A DNA stretch of 64,000 bases from Alcanivorax nanhaiticus (GTDB lineage: Bacteria > Pseudomonadota > Gammaproteobacteria > Pseudomonadales > Alcanivoracaceae). The notes below the pieces were generated by a model. That model worked only from the letters and a program-made list of their open reading frames with translations. It was not told where the DNA came from and ran no database searches. This document shows positions 19,003-28,715 of this stretch, in pieces (position 1 is the stretch's first letter; each line of letters opens with the position of its first letter). The DNA is taken from NCBI RefSeq assembly GCF_000756665.1, contig NZ_ARXV01000005.1:124001-188000 (forward strand), written 5' to 3'. The position numbers and the translations under genes are program-made.

Positions 19003-19197
19003 TGTGGGAGCTTGCCTGCAAGCGATTCGAGCCTGGGCCAGGAATGAGTCCCGAGTTTCGAGAAGCGAGTTTCGAAAGGCAAAACCTGCTGCGAGAAACC
19101 TGGTTTGGGTTTTGATCTTCGAAACTCGTGACTCGAAACTCGCCTCCGGAATCCTTACCTCGCTCAGACTCGGATCGCGAGCAAGCTCGCTCTTACA
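19003..19197. repeat. REPIN with heptamer element B between its halves
   Basis: REP halves at 19003-19026 (TGTGGGAGCTTGCCTGCAAG... ) and 19174-19197 (opposite orientation) enclose heptamer element B. Left arm 19046-19080: units GAGTCCC, GAGTTTC, GAGAAGC, GAGTTTC, GAAAGGC. Right arm 19121-19148: GAAACTC, GTGACTC, GAAACTC, GCCTCCG. The arms pair over about 21 bases with three central mismatches. Positions 19053-19085 match the complement of 23334-23366 at 31 of 33 bases. Confidence 0.75.
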
Positions 19198-19281
19198 GCA
19201 ACCTTCTGCGTTTGCGCGATACTAAAACGCCAATGCCATCAGCACGGCATCTTCCCCCGCTAGAGTGAGTCGAGGAACGGA

Positions 19282-19350
19282 GCCCTGTGACGGCGTAGAG
19301 CAAAAAACCTGTCTGAGCGGAGCGAGTCTTTTTTGCGTCCGTCACAGGGC
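19282..19350. repeat. Long hairpin between ppk1 and ppx
   Basis: GCCCTGTGACGG (19282-19293) pairs perfectly with CCGTCACAGGGC (19339-19350); an inner GCAAAAAA/TTTTTTGC pair adds to it. It could terminate both convergent genes. From 19351 to 19556 I see no gene, only GC-rich sequence. Confidence 0.6.
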
Positions 19351-19556
19351 GAGTACCGGAGTGTGCCTGCGGAGCAGGCCGAACGGAGTCGGGGCGCGGG
19401 GGAGTCCAGAGGGGTGTCGCGTTACACCCCTTTGGGCCCGTCCGGCGAGGACACGCACCTATCATGGTGCGATGGCATATCAGCCAATGCCAAGTCATGC
19501 AGGCGGGGGACCACCATCACCAAAGAATTCGCGCCTCACCGAGCGTAGCTCGTAGC

Positions 19557-21047
19557 TCAACTCAATTTCAGCTCACACCCCGCCGCCTGAAAATACTCCT
19601 GCTCCTGCTCCAGATCGGCCAGGGTCAGCGGGTGTTCGTCCAACCATCCTTCCGGGAAAGCCAGCGCCAGAGTATTCCCCTCTGCCTTCAACTTCATGGC
19701 CGGAGTCGCTTCGTCACAGCGGGCATGATGCAGACGTGCGGCAATGCGTAGCACCAGACACAAGCGCAGTAATGGCTCACGTTCATCCGCTGGCAACTCC
19801 TCCAGCGCACTCACCGGAATCTTGCGCCGATGTCCACGCACTAACACCGCCACAGCTTCCTGCTCCTGCCGCGAGAAACCCGGCAAGTCAGAGTTGGTAA
19901 TCAGGTAGGCACCATGCTTGTGAAACTGGCTGTGGGACACTGCCAGCCCGAGCTCATGCAACAGCGCTCCCCAGCGCAGGGTATCGGCCATTTCCTCATT
20001 ATCGAGCTGCCAGTCACCGGCCACCTGACTGAACAGTGACGACGCTGTTTCGGCAACTCGTTGCGCCTGGCTGGGCTCCACATGGTGACGCTGCATCAAG
20101 GACTGGATACTACGCTCACGGACATCTTCGTGGCTGAAGCGGCCCAGCAGGTCGTAGAGCAGCCCTTCGCGCAGCGCCCCCGAAGAAACTTCCATTTGCT
20201 CAATGCCCAGCTGCTCGAAAATGCCGTACAAGATTGCCAGGCCGGAAGGGAAAATCGGTTTGCGATCATCTCGCAGCCCCTTCAGATCCAGCTTGTCGAA
20301 GCTGCCCGCCTTGATCACTCGCTTGCGCGCCTTCTTCAGCCCTTCCAGGGTAATACCGCTATCACACCAACCATGATCCACACAGACCTGACTGATCGCC
20401 TTGATGGTGCCGGAAGCCCCCACACTCTGCTGCCAACCGATACGCCGATAGTTGGCATGAATGGACAGCACCTCCTGCCGCGCCGCCGTTACCGCCCGGT
20501 CAAAGGCCTTTTCTGTCACTGTGCCATCGGCAAAGAAGCGGCGCGCGAAACTGACGCAGCCCATGTGCAGGGACTCGGTTTCTGATGGTTCAAATCGCTC
20601 GCCAATAATCAATTCTGTCGAGCCGCCACCGATATCCACCACCAGCCGCTGCCCGGCATCGTCGGCCAGGGTGTGCGCCACGCCCAGATAGATCAGGCGC
20701 GCCTCCTCACGACCCGCCACAATCTCGATATCATGACCCAGCACCGCTTCTGCACGGTCGATAAATTCCCGGGCATTACGTGCCTGACGCAAGGTGTTGG
20801 TGCCCACCACTCGTACGCTGCCGCGGGGAATGCCCGCGATCCGCTGGGCAAAGCGACCCAGGCATTCCAGCGCCCGGGCCAGAGTATCTTCATCCAGTCG
20901 GTTGTCCTTATCGAGCCCGGCACCCAGTTGCACCTTTTCCGACAGACCATCCAGCAGCTGGATTTCCCCGTGTACTTGACGTGCCACCACCATGTGAAAG
21001 CTGTTCGACCCCAAATCTATGGCGGCCAGATGTTCGCCCTGCTGCAT
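19557..21047 (-). CDS. ppx: Exopolyphosphatase
   Basis: A 496-residue Ppx/GppA phosphatase that releases phosphate from the ends of polyphosphate. The ASKHA-fold phosphate-binding segments are clear: IDLGSNSFHMVVAR at the N-terminus and VDIGGGSTELIIGE near residue 145; the C-terminal half is an HD-like helical domain (LLHELGLAVSHSQFHKH). Length agrees with E. coli Ppx (513). It is convergent with ppk1 and divergent from trxA, the order known in Pseudomonas. The start at 21047 (MQQGEHLAAIDLG) matches family N-termini. Confidence 0.94.
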   Translation of the reverse strand: MQQGEHLAAIDLGSNSFHMVVARQVHGEIQLLDGLSEKVQLGAGLDKDNRLDEDTLARALECLGRFAQRIAGIPRGSVRVVGTNTLRQARNAREFIDRAEAVLGHDIEIVAGREEARLIYLGVAHTLADDAGQRLVVDIGGGSTELIIGERFEPSETESLHMGCVSFARRFFADGTVTEKAFDRAVTAARQEVLSIHANYRRIGWQQSVGASGTIKAISQVCVDHGWCDSGITLEGLKKARKRVIKAGSFDKLDLKGLRDDRKPIFPSGLAILYGIFEQLGIEQMEVSSGALREGLLYDLLGRFSHEDVRERSIQSLMQRHHVEPSQAQRVAETASSLFSQVAGDWQLDNEEMADTLRWGALLHELGLAVSHSQFHKHGAYLITNSDLPGFSRQEQEAVAVLVRGHRRKIPVSALEELPADEREPLLRLCLVLRIAARLHHARCDEATPAMKLKAEGNTLALAFPEGWLDEHPLTLADLEQEQEYFQAAGCELKLS

Positions 21048-21276
21048 GCATACTCCTTCTGCGAATTGGCCGATAGTACCCTGAAATCATGGCGTTAGGA
21101 TGTCAGCGCCGACGCATAAACATTGTTTTACTGTGCCGCTATTAGCCGGCGATAGGCAAATCCAGTGACGATAATTCATTCCCTCGCTTGAAAATGAGTG
21201 CCTGCAACCTGATATTATTGCCCAGTGCGCTGCCTCCCAGACGGAGCAGCCAATCCCTTTATATCAGGAGAAATCG

Positions 21277-21603
21277 ATGAGCGGCGAGATTATCAATGTG
21301 ACCGACGCGGACTTTGAAGCCCAGGTCATTAATGCAGACGGCCCGGTGCTGGTGGATTACTGGGCACCCTGGTGTGGCCCCTGCAAAATGGTCGCGCCGA
21401 TCCTGGAGCAGCTGGCGGGTGAATACGAAGGCCGCCTGACTATCGCCAAGATCAACATCGACGATAACCCGGAAACCCCGAAAAAATACGGTGTTCGCGG
21501 CATCCCGACCCTGAGCGTGTTCAAAAATGGCAACGTGGAAGCCACCAAGGTAGGTGCCCTCTCCAAGAGCCAGCTGAGCGCCTTCCTGGACAGCACGCTG
21601 TAA
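21277..21603 (+). CDS. trxA: Thioredoxin 1
   Basis: A 108-residue cytoplasmic disulfide reductase. The active site WCGPCK is at residues 32-37, with the buried Asp of LVDYWAP and the cis-Pro in RGIPTLSVF. It reduces protein disulfides, recharged by thioredoxin reductase. AGGAG lies 8 bases before the ATG. Followed by rho after 283 bases; in Pseudomonas and relatives trxA and rho are also adjacent. Confidence 0.97.
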   Translation: MSGEIINVTDADFEAQVINADGPVLVDYWAPWCGPCKMVAPILEQLAGEYEGRLTIAKINIDDNPETPKKYGVRGIPTLSVFKNGNVEATKVGALSKSQLSAFLDSTL

Positions 21604-21617
21604 GTCTTGAAACACCC

Positions 21618-21651
21618 TGTAACGCCCCGGTCGACCGGTCGGGGCATTACA
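21618..21651 (+). terminator. Hairpin after trxA
   Basis: TGTAACGCCCC (21618-21628) pairs with GGGGCATTACA (21641-21651), one mismatch. No T-run. It separates trxA from the rho leader; 21652-21886 carries no gene and probably holds the rho promoter and a leader. Confidence 0.5.
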
Positions 21652-21886
21652 GGCCTCCCGGCTATAGACAGCCCTTCCGCAGAGTGGTAGATTCCAGAAC
21701 AGCTTTAAGGAACCTCCTTACAAGCACCCCCTTTTAGTTAGTCCTTCGGAACCTCTGGTTACCCTATATTCCTGTGGCCCCCTTTTAGGCTTGCCGGGCC
21801 AGATTCCGAAAAACCGGATTACCAAAACAACTGTGGCACCGCAGGCGGTGCATCCCCTCAATTCATTCAAACCAAAACAGACGCCA

Positions 21887-23146
21887 ATGAATCTTTCTGA
21901 ACTGAAGCAGAAGCCGATTGGAGAACTTCTGAACATTGCCAAGGAACTCGGCCTCGAGAACCTGGCAAGAACCCGCAAGCAGGACGTCATCTTTTCCATT
22001 CTCAAACGTGCCGCCAAAAATGGCTCCGACATTTACGGCGACGGCGTACTGGAGATCCTGCAGGACGGCTTCGGCTTCCTTCGTTCCGCCGAAGGTTCCT
22101 ACCTGGCAGGCCCGGACGACATCTACGTCTCCCCGAGCCAGATTCGCCGCTTTAACTTGCGCACCGGCGACACCATTTCCGGCAAGATCCGGCCCCCGAA
22201 GGATGGCGAACGCTACTTCGCCATGCTCAAGGTCAACGAGATCAACTTCGACAAGCCGGAAAACGCCAAGAACAAGATCTTGTTTGAAAACCTGACGCCC
22301 CTGTTCCCCACCGAGCGTCTGGTCATGGAGATCGGTAACGGCTCCACCGAAGACATCACCACCCGGGTGATTGATCTGGTGGCCCCGATCGGCAAAGGGC
22401 AGCGCGGCCTGATCGTGGCCCCGCCCAAAGCCGGTAAGACCATGCTCCTGCAGAACATCGCCCAATCCATCGCCCGCAACAATCCCGAAACCCACATGAT
22501 CGTACTGCTCATCGATGAGCGTCCGGAGGAAGTGACCGAGATGTCACGGACCGTGCGCGGTGAAGTGGTGGCCTCCACCTTTGACGAGCCGCCGGCCCGT
22601 CACGTACAGGTGGCGGAAATGGTGATCGAAAAAGCCAAGCGACTGGTTGAGCACAAGCAGGACGTGGTGATTCTGCTCGATTCCATCACCCGTCTGGCTC
22701 GCGCCTACAACACCGTACAGCCCAGCTCAGGCAAGGTCCTCACCGGTGGTGTTGACGCCCACGCCCTGGAAAAACCCAAGCGCTTCTTCGGTGCCGCGCG
22801 GAACATCGAGGAAGGCGGCAGCCTGACCATCCTCGCCACCGCTCTGGTAGACACCGGCTCCAAAATGGACGAAGTGATCTACGAAGAGTTCAAGGGCACC
22901 GGCAACATGGAACTGCATCTGGACCGCAAGGTAGCAGAGAAACGCGTGTTCCCGGCCATGAACATCAAGAAGTCCGGCACCCGTCGTGAAGAGCGCCTGG
23001 TGAGCGAGGACGAACTGCAGAAGATGTGGATCCTGCGCAAGGTACTGCACCCCATGGACGAAATCGCCGCCATGGAATTCCTCATCGACCGCATGAAGCA
23101 GACCAAGACAAACCTGGAATTCTTCGATTCCATGAAGCGGAAGTAA
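21887..23146 (+). CDS. rho: Transcription termination factor Rho
   Basis: A 419-residue hexameric RNA-DNA helicase, the same length as E. coli Rho. The N-terminal helix bundle ([15 protein letters not shown]), the cold-shock RNA-binding fold ([12 protein letters not shown]), the Walker A segment [10 protein letters not shown] and the [11 protein letters not shown] segment are all present. The frame continues upstream to 21791, but ATG 21887 matches the family start. It is followed by a strong hairpin terminator and then ubiD. Confidence 0.97.
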   Translation: MNLSELKQKPIGELLNIAKELGLENLARTRKQDVIFSILKRAAKNGSDIYGDGVLEILQDGFGFLRSAEGSYLAGPDDIYVSPSQIRRFNLRTGDTISGKIRPPKDGERYFAMLKVNEINFDKPENAKNKILFENLTPLFPTERLVMEIGNGSTEDITTRVIDLVAPIGKGQRGLIVAPPKAGKTMLLQNIAQSIARNNPETHMIVLLIDERPEEVTEMSRTVRGEVVASTFDEPPARHVQVAEMVIEKAKRLVEHKQDVVILLDSITRLARAYNTVQPSSGKVLTGGVDAHALEKPKRFFGAARNIEEGGSLTILATALVDTGSKMDEVIYEEFKGTGNMELHLDRKVAEKRVFPAMNIKKSGTRREERLVSEDELQKMWILRKVLHPMDEIAAMEFLIDRMKQTKTNLEFFDSMKRK

Positions 23147-23175
23147 TAGACGCGACACGCGGCATACTTCACGCA

Positions 23176-23212
23176 ACACACAAAACCCCGCTCCGGCGGG
23201 GTTTTGTGTGTT
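23176..23212. terminator. Strong bidirectional hairpin after rho
   Basis: An AACACACAAAACCCCGC arm pairs with GCGGGGTTTTGTGTGTT across a 3-base loop. The A/T-rich outer stem gives T-runs on both strands. It starts 30 bases after the rho stop codon. Confidence 0.85.
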
Positions 23213-23246
23213 AGGGGCACAAGCCTCCATTGCGAAGCCGCTGTGG

Positions 23247-23428
23247 CGCCTTGCTTGCAAGCGATCCAGGCCCAAGCGAGGAAACAAACAGGTTCGAGTT
23301 TCGAAAACCTGAGAATCGCGAAAAGCGGCGAGTCTTTTGCCTTTCGAAACTCGCTTCTCGCAACTCGCTTCTTCATCCGGGCCTCAATCGCTTTCAGGCA
23401 AGTTATTCGCTTCGCTCCTCCTTCGGGG
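23247..23428. repeat. Heptamer element C with a decayed REP half
   Basis: A REP-like half (GCTTGCAAGCGATCC, around 23254-23268) is followed by heptamers from 23291 (GTTC GAGTTTC GAAAACC) and an inverted set at 23346-23371 (GAAACTC GCTTCTC GCAACTC GCTTC). 23334-23366 is the reverse complement of 19053-19085 at 31 of 33 bases, so B and C are copies of one element in opposite orientations. At 23402-23428 lies a motif shared with 9852-9878. Confidence 0.7.
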
Positions 23429-23559
23429 CCGCACTGCGTGCGTTACTCCGCTGCGCTACGTTCCCACAGGTGCTCCGCAGCACCCTCTACTCGCCGCTCA
23501 CCCCCTTCCTGCTATACTCGCCGCACAACCTTCCGGTTAGCTGAACAACAAGGAACGCC

Positions 23560-25035
23560 ATGAAATACCGCGACCTGCGAGACTTCATCACCCAGCTTGA
23601 GCAACGGGGCGAGCTAAAGCGCATCACTGTGCCGGTGGATCCGAATCTGGAGATGACCGAGATCTGTGATCGCACTCTGCGAGCGGGCGGGCCGGCGTTG
23701 TTGTTTGAAAACCCGGTTGGCTTCGGCACACCGGTTCTGGGCAACCTGTTCGGCACCGAGCGTCGGGTAGCGCTGGGCATGGGACGTGAGTCGCTTGAAG
23801 AGCTGCGCGAGCTGGGTGAGCTACTGGCGTTCCTGAAAGAACCGGAGCCGCCAAAAGGCTTTCGCGATGCCTGGGAAAAACTGCCGGTGTTCCGCAAGGT
23901 GCTGAGCATGTCGCCGAAGGTCTCCGGCAGCGGCCCCTGTCAGGAAAAGGTGCTGGAAGGCGACGAGGTGGATCTTTACAAACTGCCCATCCAGACATGC
24001 TGGCCTGGCGATGCCGGTCCGCTGGTCACCTGGCCACTGGTGATCACCCGTGGTCCGCACAAGGAGCGCCAAAATCTGGGCATCTACCGCCAGCAACTGA
24101 TCGGCCGCAACAAACTGATCATGCGCTGGCTGAGCCATCGCGGCGGCGCACTGGATTTCCAGGAGTGGCAACAACAGCATCCCGGTGAACCCTTCCCCGT
24201 CGCCGTGGCACTGGGTGCCGACCCGGCCACCATTCTGGGTGCCGTCACCCCGGTACCGGATACCCTCAGCGAATACGCCTTCGCAGGCCTGCTGCGTGGC
24301 TCGAAAACCGAGCTGGTGAAATGCATTGGCAACGACCTGCAAGTCCCCGCCAGTGCCGAGTTCGTGCTGGAAGGCCACATCTACCCGGACGAGATGGCCG
24401 ACGAGGGCCCGTTTGGCGATCACACCGGCTACTACAACGAAGTGGAACGCTTCCCGGTATTTACCGTGGAGCGCATCACTCACCGCCGCGACCCCATCTA
24501 CCACAGCACCTATACCGGCCGGCCACCGGATGAACCCGCCGTGCTGGGCGTGGCCATGAATGAAATCTTCGTACCGATCCTGCGCAAGCAGTTCCCGGAA
24601 ATCGTCGATTTCTACTTGCCGCCGGAAGGCTGTTCCTACCGCATGGCGGTGGTCACCATGAAGAAGCAGTACCCCGGCCATGCCAAGCGCGTGATGATGG
24701 GCGTGTGGTCGTTCCTCCGTCAGTTCATGTACACCAAGTTCGTGATTGTCTGCGACGACGATGTGAATGCCCGTGACTGGAAAGACGTGATGTGGGCCAT
24801 CACCACCCGCATGGACCCGGCAAGGGATACGGTAATGGTGGAGAACACCCCCATTGACTACCTCGACTTCGCCTCTCCGGTGGCGGGCCTGGGCTCGAAG
24901 ATGGGCCTGGACGCCACCAGCAAGATGCCCGGCGAAACCAGCCGCGAATGGGGCCGAGCCATCAGCATGGACAAAGCGGTGAAGGATAAGGTGGATGAAA
25001 TGTGGTCCAGTCTCGGAATCGACAGTGAACAGTGA
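23560..25035 (+). CDS. ubiD: UbiD family decarboxylase (3-octaprenyl-4-hydroxybenzoate carboxy-lyase)
   Basis: A 491-residue prenylated-FMN decarboxylase for ubiquinone synthesis, close to E. coli UbiD (497). Family segments are visible from the start ([19 protein letters not shown]) through [17 protein letters not shown], whose acidic residues belong to the active site, to the C-terminus. AAGGA lies about 6 bases before the ATG. The last codons and the TGA stop (AGT GAA CAG TGA) are made by the first heptamers of element D, so the repeat fixes the C-terminus of the protein. Its partner UbiX is not in this window. Confidence 0.94.
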   Translation: MKYRDLRDFITQLEQRGELKRITVPVDPNLEMTEICDRTLRAGGPALLFENPVGFGTPVLGNLFGTERRVALGMGRESLEELRELGELLAFLKEPEPPKGFRDAWEKLPVFRKVLSMSPKVSGSGPCQEKVLEGDEVDLYKLPIQTCWPGDAGPLVTWPLVITRGPHKERQNLGIYRQQLIGRNKLIMRWLSHRGGALDFQEWQQQHPGEPFPVAVALGADPATILGAVTPVPDTLSEYAFAGLLRGSKTELVKCIGNDLQVPASAEFVLEGHIYPDEMADEGPFGDHTGYYNEVERFPVFTVERITHRRDPIYHSTYTGRPPDEPAVLGVAMNEIFVPILRKQFPEIVDFYLPPEGCSYRMAVVTMKKQYPGHAKRVMMGVWSFLRQFMYTKFVIVCDDDVNARDWKDVMWAITTRMDPARDTVMVENTPIDYLDFASPVAGLGSKMGLDATSKMPGETSREWGRAISMDKAVKDKVDEMWSSLGIDSEQ

Positions 25036-25238
25036 ACAGTGAACAGTGAACAGTGAACAGTGAACAGTGAACAGTGAAGGCTGCCTGGGCAGCCTTCACT
25101 GTCAAGTTCTCTCAGTTTTTCTTTGTTTTTTTAACGGAGGCAGGCGCACCCAAACCCGGTCGCAAGCACCTTTATCGGAATCACCATGTCGCGCAATCGC
25201 GCAACTATTAACTGTTAACTATTCACTATTAACTGCAT
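25023..25238. repeat. Heptamer inverted-repeat element D
   Basis: Left arm 25023-25078 is eight exact tandem copies of CAGTGAA, starting inside ubiD. Right arm 25204-25238 is ACTATTA, ACTGTTA, ACTATTC, ACTATTA, ACTGCAT, the inverted form with drift. The interior holds GGCTGCCTGGGCAGCC and the sequence TGTCAAGTT...TTTTTC.TTGTTTTT, which also occurs in element H (61945-62193). It fills the ubiD to oxidoreductase gap. Confidence 0.85.
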
Positions 25239-25276
25239 TTTTTGTACCATGGTGCCAAATAAGAAAAAGGTGAATC

Positions 25277-26638
25277 ATGGCACTCCTCAGCTCCATTGAT
25301 CGACGCAGTTTCCTGAAAACCCTGGCCAGCACAGGCGCCATCGGTGCGGTCGCCCCGCAGACGCTGCTGGCCGACACAGCCGAGTCAGCGCCGCTATGGC
25401 AAAACTGGTCGGGCAATCAGCAGGCCAACCCCAATCAGTTACTGTTCCCACGGGATGAGAAAACCCTGCGTGACGCCGTCACCGCCAGCACCGGCACACT
25501 GCGCGCCTTTGGCGGCAGCCATTCCTTCAGCGGCATTGTTCCCACCAATGACACCCTGATTTCCCTCGAAGCCATGGCCGGCCTGCGCGGCCAGCACGAT
25601 AACCAGTTCACCTGGGGCGGGGGCACCCGGTTGGGCATGGCCAGCGCACAGGCTTACTCTCTCGGCCACAGTTTCACCAATGAGCCGGACATCAATCTCC
25701 AGTCACTGGCTGGCGCGATTGCCACCAGCACCCACGGCACGGGCAGCAACCTGACCAGTCTGTCAGGGCAGGTCGAAGCCCTGACGCTGATGCTACCCAG
25801 CGGCGACACCCTGCAACTCACCGAACAGGATGGCGACCGTTTTCTGGCTGCCTGCTGCAGCGTCGGCGCACTCGGTATCGTCACCGATATTACCTTTCGC
25901 CATGAGCCGGCCTATCGCCTCAAGGAACATACCTGGACGCTACCTTTGCGCGAAGCAATGGATTTTGTCGAAAAGGAAAAAGACAACTTCCGGCATATCG
26001 AGTTTTTCGCCTTCCCACTGGGCAATCAGGCCATCGTCAAAACCATGGAAATCACTGACGATCCCCAGGACAGCCCTCCCCGCGAGGATGACAACGAGTT
26101 ACTGGAAACCATCTGCAAGGTAGCCATGCATGCAGGCTGGTTGACTCCCTCCCTGCAGAAACTGGTCACCCTGTTTGTGGAAGACAGCACTTTTGTGGGC
26201 GACTCTCCCACCGTGTATGGCAACCGCCGCACGGTGCGCTTCAATGAAATGGAGTACACCGTAGCAGCCGAAGATGGCATGGCCTGTCTGGAAGAAGTCT
26301 GCGACACCTTACGCAAACAAGACATCAATGTGTTCTTCCCCATCGAGTTTCGCTATGTGGGCCGCGATGACCGGCTGCTCTCCATGTTCCACGAACGTGA
26401 CGGCGCCAGCCTGTCCATCCACCAGTATTTCGCCCAGGATTATCAAAAGGTGTTCGCACCGGTGGAACCGATCCTGAATCGTTATTCCGGCCGTCCGCAC
26501 TGGGGCAAGCTGCATAGTCTTGGCCGACAGCAACTGGCCGAACTCTATCCAGCCTTTGACCGCTTCCAGAGCGTGCGCCGGGAACTGGATCCACAGGGCA
26601 GGATGCTCAATCCGCATTTGATGCGTTTGTTTGCGTGA
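25277..26638 (+). CDS. FAD-linked sugar-lactone oxidase-like protein (D-arabinono-1,4-lactone oxidase family), Tat-exported
   Basis: A 453-residue flavoprotein. The N-terminus carries a twin-arginine signal (DRRSFLKTLA, then a hydrophobic stretch ending TLLA). The FAD-binding domain has AFGGSHSFS near residue 80, whose His is the usual covalent FAD site, and HGTGSNLTSLSG near 155; the C-terminal ALO domain ends with HWGKLHSL. The family oxidises aldonolactones or alditols with oxygen; the substrate here is unknown. The next gene, 164 bases downstream, is another Tat-type exported enzyme on the same strand, and the two may work together. Confidence 0.82.
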   Translation: MALLSSIDRRSFLKTLASTGAIGAVAPQTLLADTAESAPLWQNWSGNQQANPNQLLFPRDEKTLRDAVTASTGTLRAFGGSHSFSGIVPTNDTLISLEAMAGLRGQHDNQFTWGGGTRLGMASAQAYSLGHSFTNEPDINLQSLAGAIATSTHGTGSNLTSLSGQVEALTLMLPSGDTLQLTEQDGDRFLAACCSVGALGIVTDITFRHEPAYRLKEHTWTLPLREAMDFVEKEKDNFRHIEFFAFPLGNQAIVKTMEITDDPQDSPPREDDNELLETICKVAMHAGWLTPSLQKLVTLFVEDSTFVGDSPTVYGNRRTVRFNEMEYTVAAEDGMACLEEVCDTLRKQDINVFFPIEFRYVGRDDRLLSMFHERDGASLSIHQYFAQDYQKVFAPVEPILNRYSGRPHWGKLHSLGRQQLAELYPAFDRFQSVRRELDPQGRMLNPHLMRLFA

Positions 26639-26802
26639 CGATGGTCAACGCCATGGCGGACATTGAAGCGTAGCGCAGAACAGCCGTAGGCTGGCCCGGA
26701 GGGGGTGAGCGCAGCGAGTCATTTCCACCCTACGAATAGCTCCGCTAACCACAAGGTAAAATGGTGATCGGTCCATCACCTCAAACAAGACAGGGGTAAG
26801 CA

Positions 26803-28083
26803 ATGAATCGCCGTGGATTTCTGATTGGATTGGGTGCCATTGCAGCGGGCGGCTGGCTATTGCGCCCGGATAATCAGGGCGCTCCCCACGCAGCCTACTT
26901 CCAGACCATCAACGACAACCTGAAAAAAGAAGGCCCGGGCCGCCCTCTGATGCTGGTCGACAGGCAGCGCCTGAAAGCCAACTGTCAGACCCTGATGGGC
27001 ATGATCCCGGAACACTGCGACTTTCGCATCGTGGCCAAATCCCTGCCCAGTATCCCCCTGATTCAAGACGTCATGGCCCACACCGACAGTCAGCGCGTCA
27101 TGGTGTTCCACCAGCCGTTCATGACCGCCCTTGCCGACGCCGAACCTGGCTGCGACATGCTGCTTGGCAAGCCCATGCCGATTCAGGCTGCTCGACAATT
27201 TTACCGGGAACTGGATAGCGACAACGCCTTTGATCCCGACCAGCAATTACAGTGGCTAATCGACAGCCTGCCCCGCCTTCGCCAATATTTGGCACTGGCC
27301 CGCGAGCTGAATCGTCCCATGCGAATCAATGTGGAAATTGATGTTGGCCTGCACCGTGGCGGACTCACCTCTCCCACACAACTGGATGCCATGCTGGAGC
27401 TGATCCACGCCAATCCGAACCACCTCAGCTTCAGCGGTTTCATGGGCTACGATGCCCATGTTGGCAAGCTGCCCGGCTTTATCCAAAGTGCCGACGCAGG
27501 CCATCGGGAAACCGAAGCGGTTTACCAGTCTTTTATTGATCATCTGTATCAGCAAGCGCCCCGGTACCGGAAGCAGCCTCTCTGCTTTAACGGCGCAGGC
27601 AGCCCCACTATTGCTCTGTATGACGACACCTCTGTGGTCAACGAATTAAGCGCGGGGTCCTGCCTGGTAAAAGCCACTGATTTCGACCTGCCACTGCTGG
27701 CAGACTTTCAGCCCGCCGTCTTCATTGCGGCCCCCGTCATCAAGACCATGGACGGCCTGAACCTGCCTGGCCCGATTCCACTCGGTGATGCCTGGCAACG
27801 CTGGGACCCGAATCGCCAACGCACCTACTTCATCTATGGTGGCTACTGGAAAGCCGATCCTGTTTCACCCGCCGGCATCCGTGCCAATTCCGTGTATGGT
27901 GCCAGCAGCAATCAGATGATGTTCAATGGCAGCCCCGATACAGCCCTGACCCCGGACGACCAACTCTTTTTCCGTCCCACCCAAAGCGAGTTTGTGATGC
28001 TGCAATTGGGTGATATCGCGGTGTGGGAGCATCAGACAATCAGCCAGTGGTGGCCACCGTTACCCCAGGGACGCGGAGCCTGA
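26803..28083 (+). CDS. Alanine racemase N-domain / D-threonine aldolase-like PLP enzyme, probably Tat-exported
   Basis: A 426-residue protein with an RR-containing signal (NRRGFLIGLGAIAAGG). Its TIM-barrel resembles the alanine racemase N-terminal fold used by D-threonine/D-serine aldolases; the PLP lysine is in FRIVAKSLPSIPL near residue 76, followed by NVEIDVGLHRGG and FSGFMGYDAHVG. The C-terminal part (about 330-426) is a beta domain with FRPTQSEFVMLQ. It would cleave or racemise a D-amino acid in the periplasm, which is unusual for this fold; the substrate is not known. AGGGG precedes the ATG. A hairpin follows at 28133-28151. Confidence 0.75.
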   Translation: MNRRGFLIGLGAIAAGGWLLRPDNQGAPHAAYFQTINDNLKKEGPGRPLMLVDRQRLKANCQTLMGMIPEHCDFRIVAKSLPSIPLIQDVMAHTDSQRVMVFHQPFMTALADAEPGCDMLLGKPMPIQAARQFYRELDSDNAFDPDQQLQWLIDSLPRLRQYLALARELNRPMRINVEIDVGLHRGGLTSPTQLDAMLELIHANPNHLSFSGFMGYDAHVGKLPGFIQSADAGHRETEAVYQSFIDHLYQQAPRYRKQPLCFNGAGSPTIALYDDTSVVNELSAGSCLVKATDFDLPLLADFQPAVFIAAPVIKTMDGLNLPGPIPLGDAWQRWDPNRQRTYFIYGGYWKADPVSPAGIRANSVYGASSNQMMFNGSPDTALTPDDQLFFRPTQSEFVMLQLGDIAVWEHQTISQWWPPLPQGRGA

Positions 28084-28132
28084 GGAGGCTCCCCTCACGA
28101 AATACATAACCACATCCGGTTCTCGACACAAA

Positions 28133-28151
28133 CCCGGTGGTCACCACCGGG
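28133..28151 (+). terminator. Hairpin after the PLP enzyme
   Basis: CCCGGTGG TCA CCACCGGG, 8-bp perfect stem, followed by ACTTTAA. Weak T-run. Confidence 0.5.
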
Positions 28152-28238
28152 ACTTTAACCCGCCTTTTACAACCCGCAGGAACATCCCGCCGCCACACGC
28201 CACTAACTCCATGAGACATCAACCAAGGAGGATGACTC

Positions 28239-28604
28239 ATGAAGAAAATTATCTTCGCATCTATTCTGATCAGTGCCGCCGCAACCGTCAGCGCCGGTGA
28301 CGTTATTGACAGTGACAGCGCCGCCATTAATCAGGGCATCCGGGAAGGCACCCAGGTGCGTATGGAAGGCGAGATTGTTCAGTCGTTAGGTGATGAACGC
28401 TATCTGTTGCGCGACCGCAAAGGGCAGATAGAAATCGAGCTGGACGACAAACTCACTGCCGACCGTCCGCTCAAGTCTGGTACTCAGGTGAGTTTCACTG
28501 GAGAAGTGGAACATGATGATGGTCGCAGCGTTGTCGAGGTGGACAAAATCCGCTCCATTAAAGGCGCGGTGGGCACCTCCAGCACCTCCATCATCAGTAA
28601 CTGA
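28239..28604 (+). CDS. YgiW/YdeI family stress-tolerance OB-fold protein
   Basis: A 121-residue periplasmic protein of the bacterial OB-fold (BOF) family. A signal peptide (MKKIIFASILISAAATVSAG) is followed by the OB-fold pattern: VRMEGEIVQSLGDERYLLRD, then IEIELDDK and VSFTGEVEHDD. Relatives are induced by oxidative or metal stress and bind small ligands, but none has a proven reaction. AGGAGG lies 7 bases before the ATG. Confidence 0.88.
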   Translation: MKKIIFASILISAAATVSAGDVIDSDSAAINQGIREGTQVRMEGEIVQSLGDERYLLRDRKGQIEIELDDKLTADRPLKSGTQVSFTGEVEHDDGRSVVEVDKIRSIKGAVGTSSTSIISN

Positions 28605-28617
28605 TATCCACCAAAAA

Positions 28618-28643
28618 GGCATGGCAGCTTTCCCTGCCATGCC
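28618..28643. terminator. Hairpin between convergent genes
   Basis: GGCATGGCAG (28618-28627) and CTGCCATGCC (28634-28643) form a perfect 10-bp stem. On the minus strand it is followed by five T residues, so it is best as the terminator of the small membrane protein gene, and may also end the BOF gene. Confidence 0.7.
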
Positions 28644-28715
28644 CCGCCAATCCGGCTCATACCATCCCGTCCCAAGGGCGACCACTGCCGAATTAAAGAT
28701 TTGTACCTCTAATCC

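Noticed and set aside
19193..19555. Small open frames between ppk1 and ppx
   Set aside because: Overlapping frames on both strands over hairpins and GC-rich repeats; no start signals or family.
25023..25078. Possible CRISPR array
   Set aside because: Units are 7 bp with no spacers and no cas genes nearby; it is a simple tandem array.
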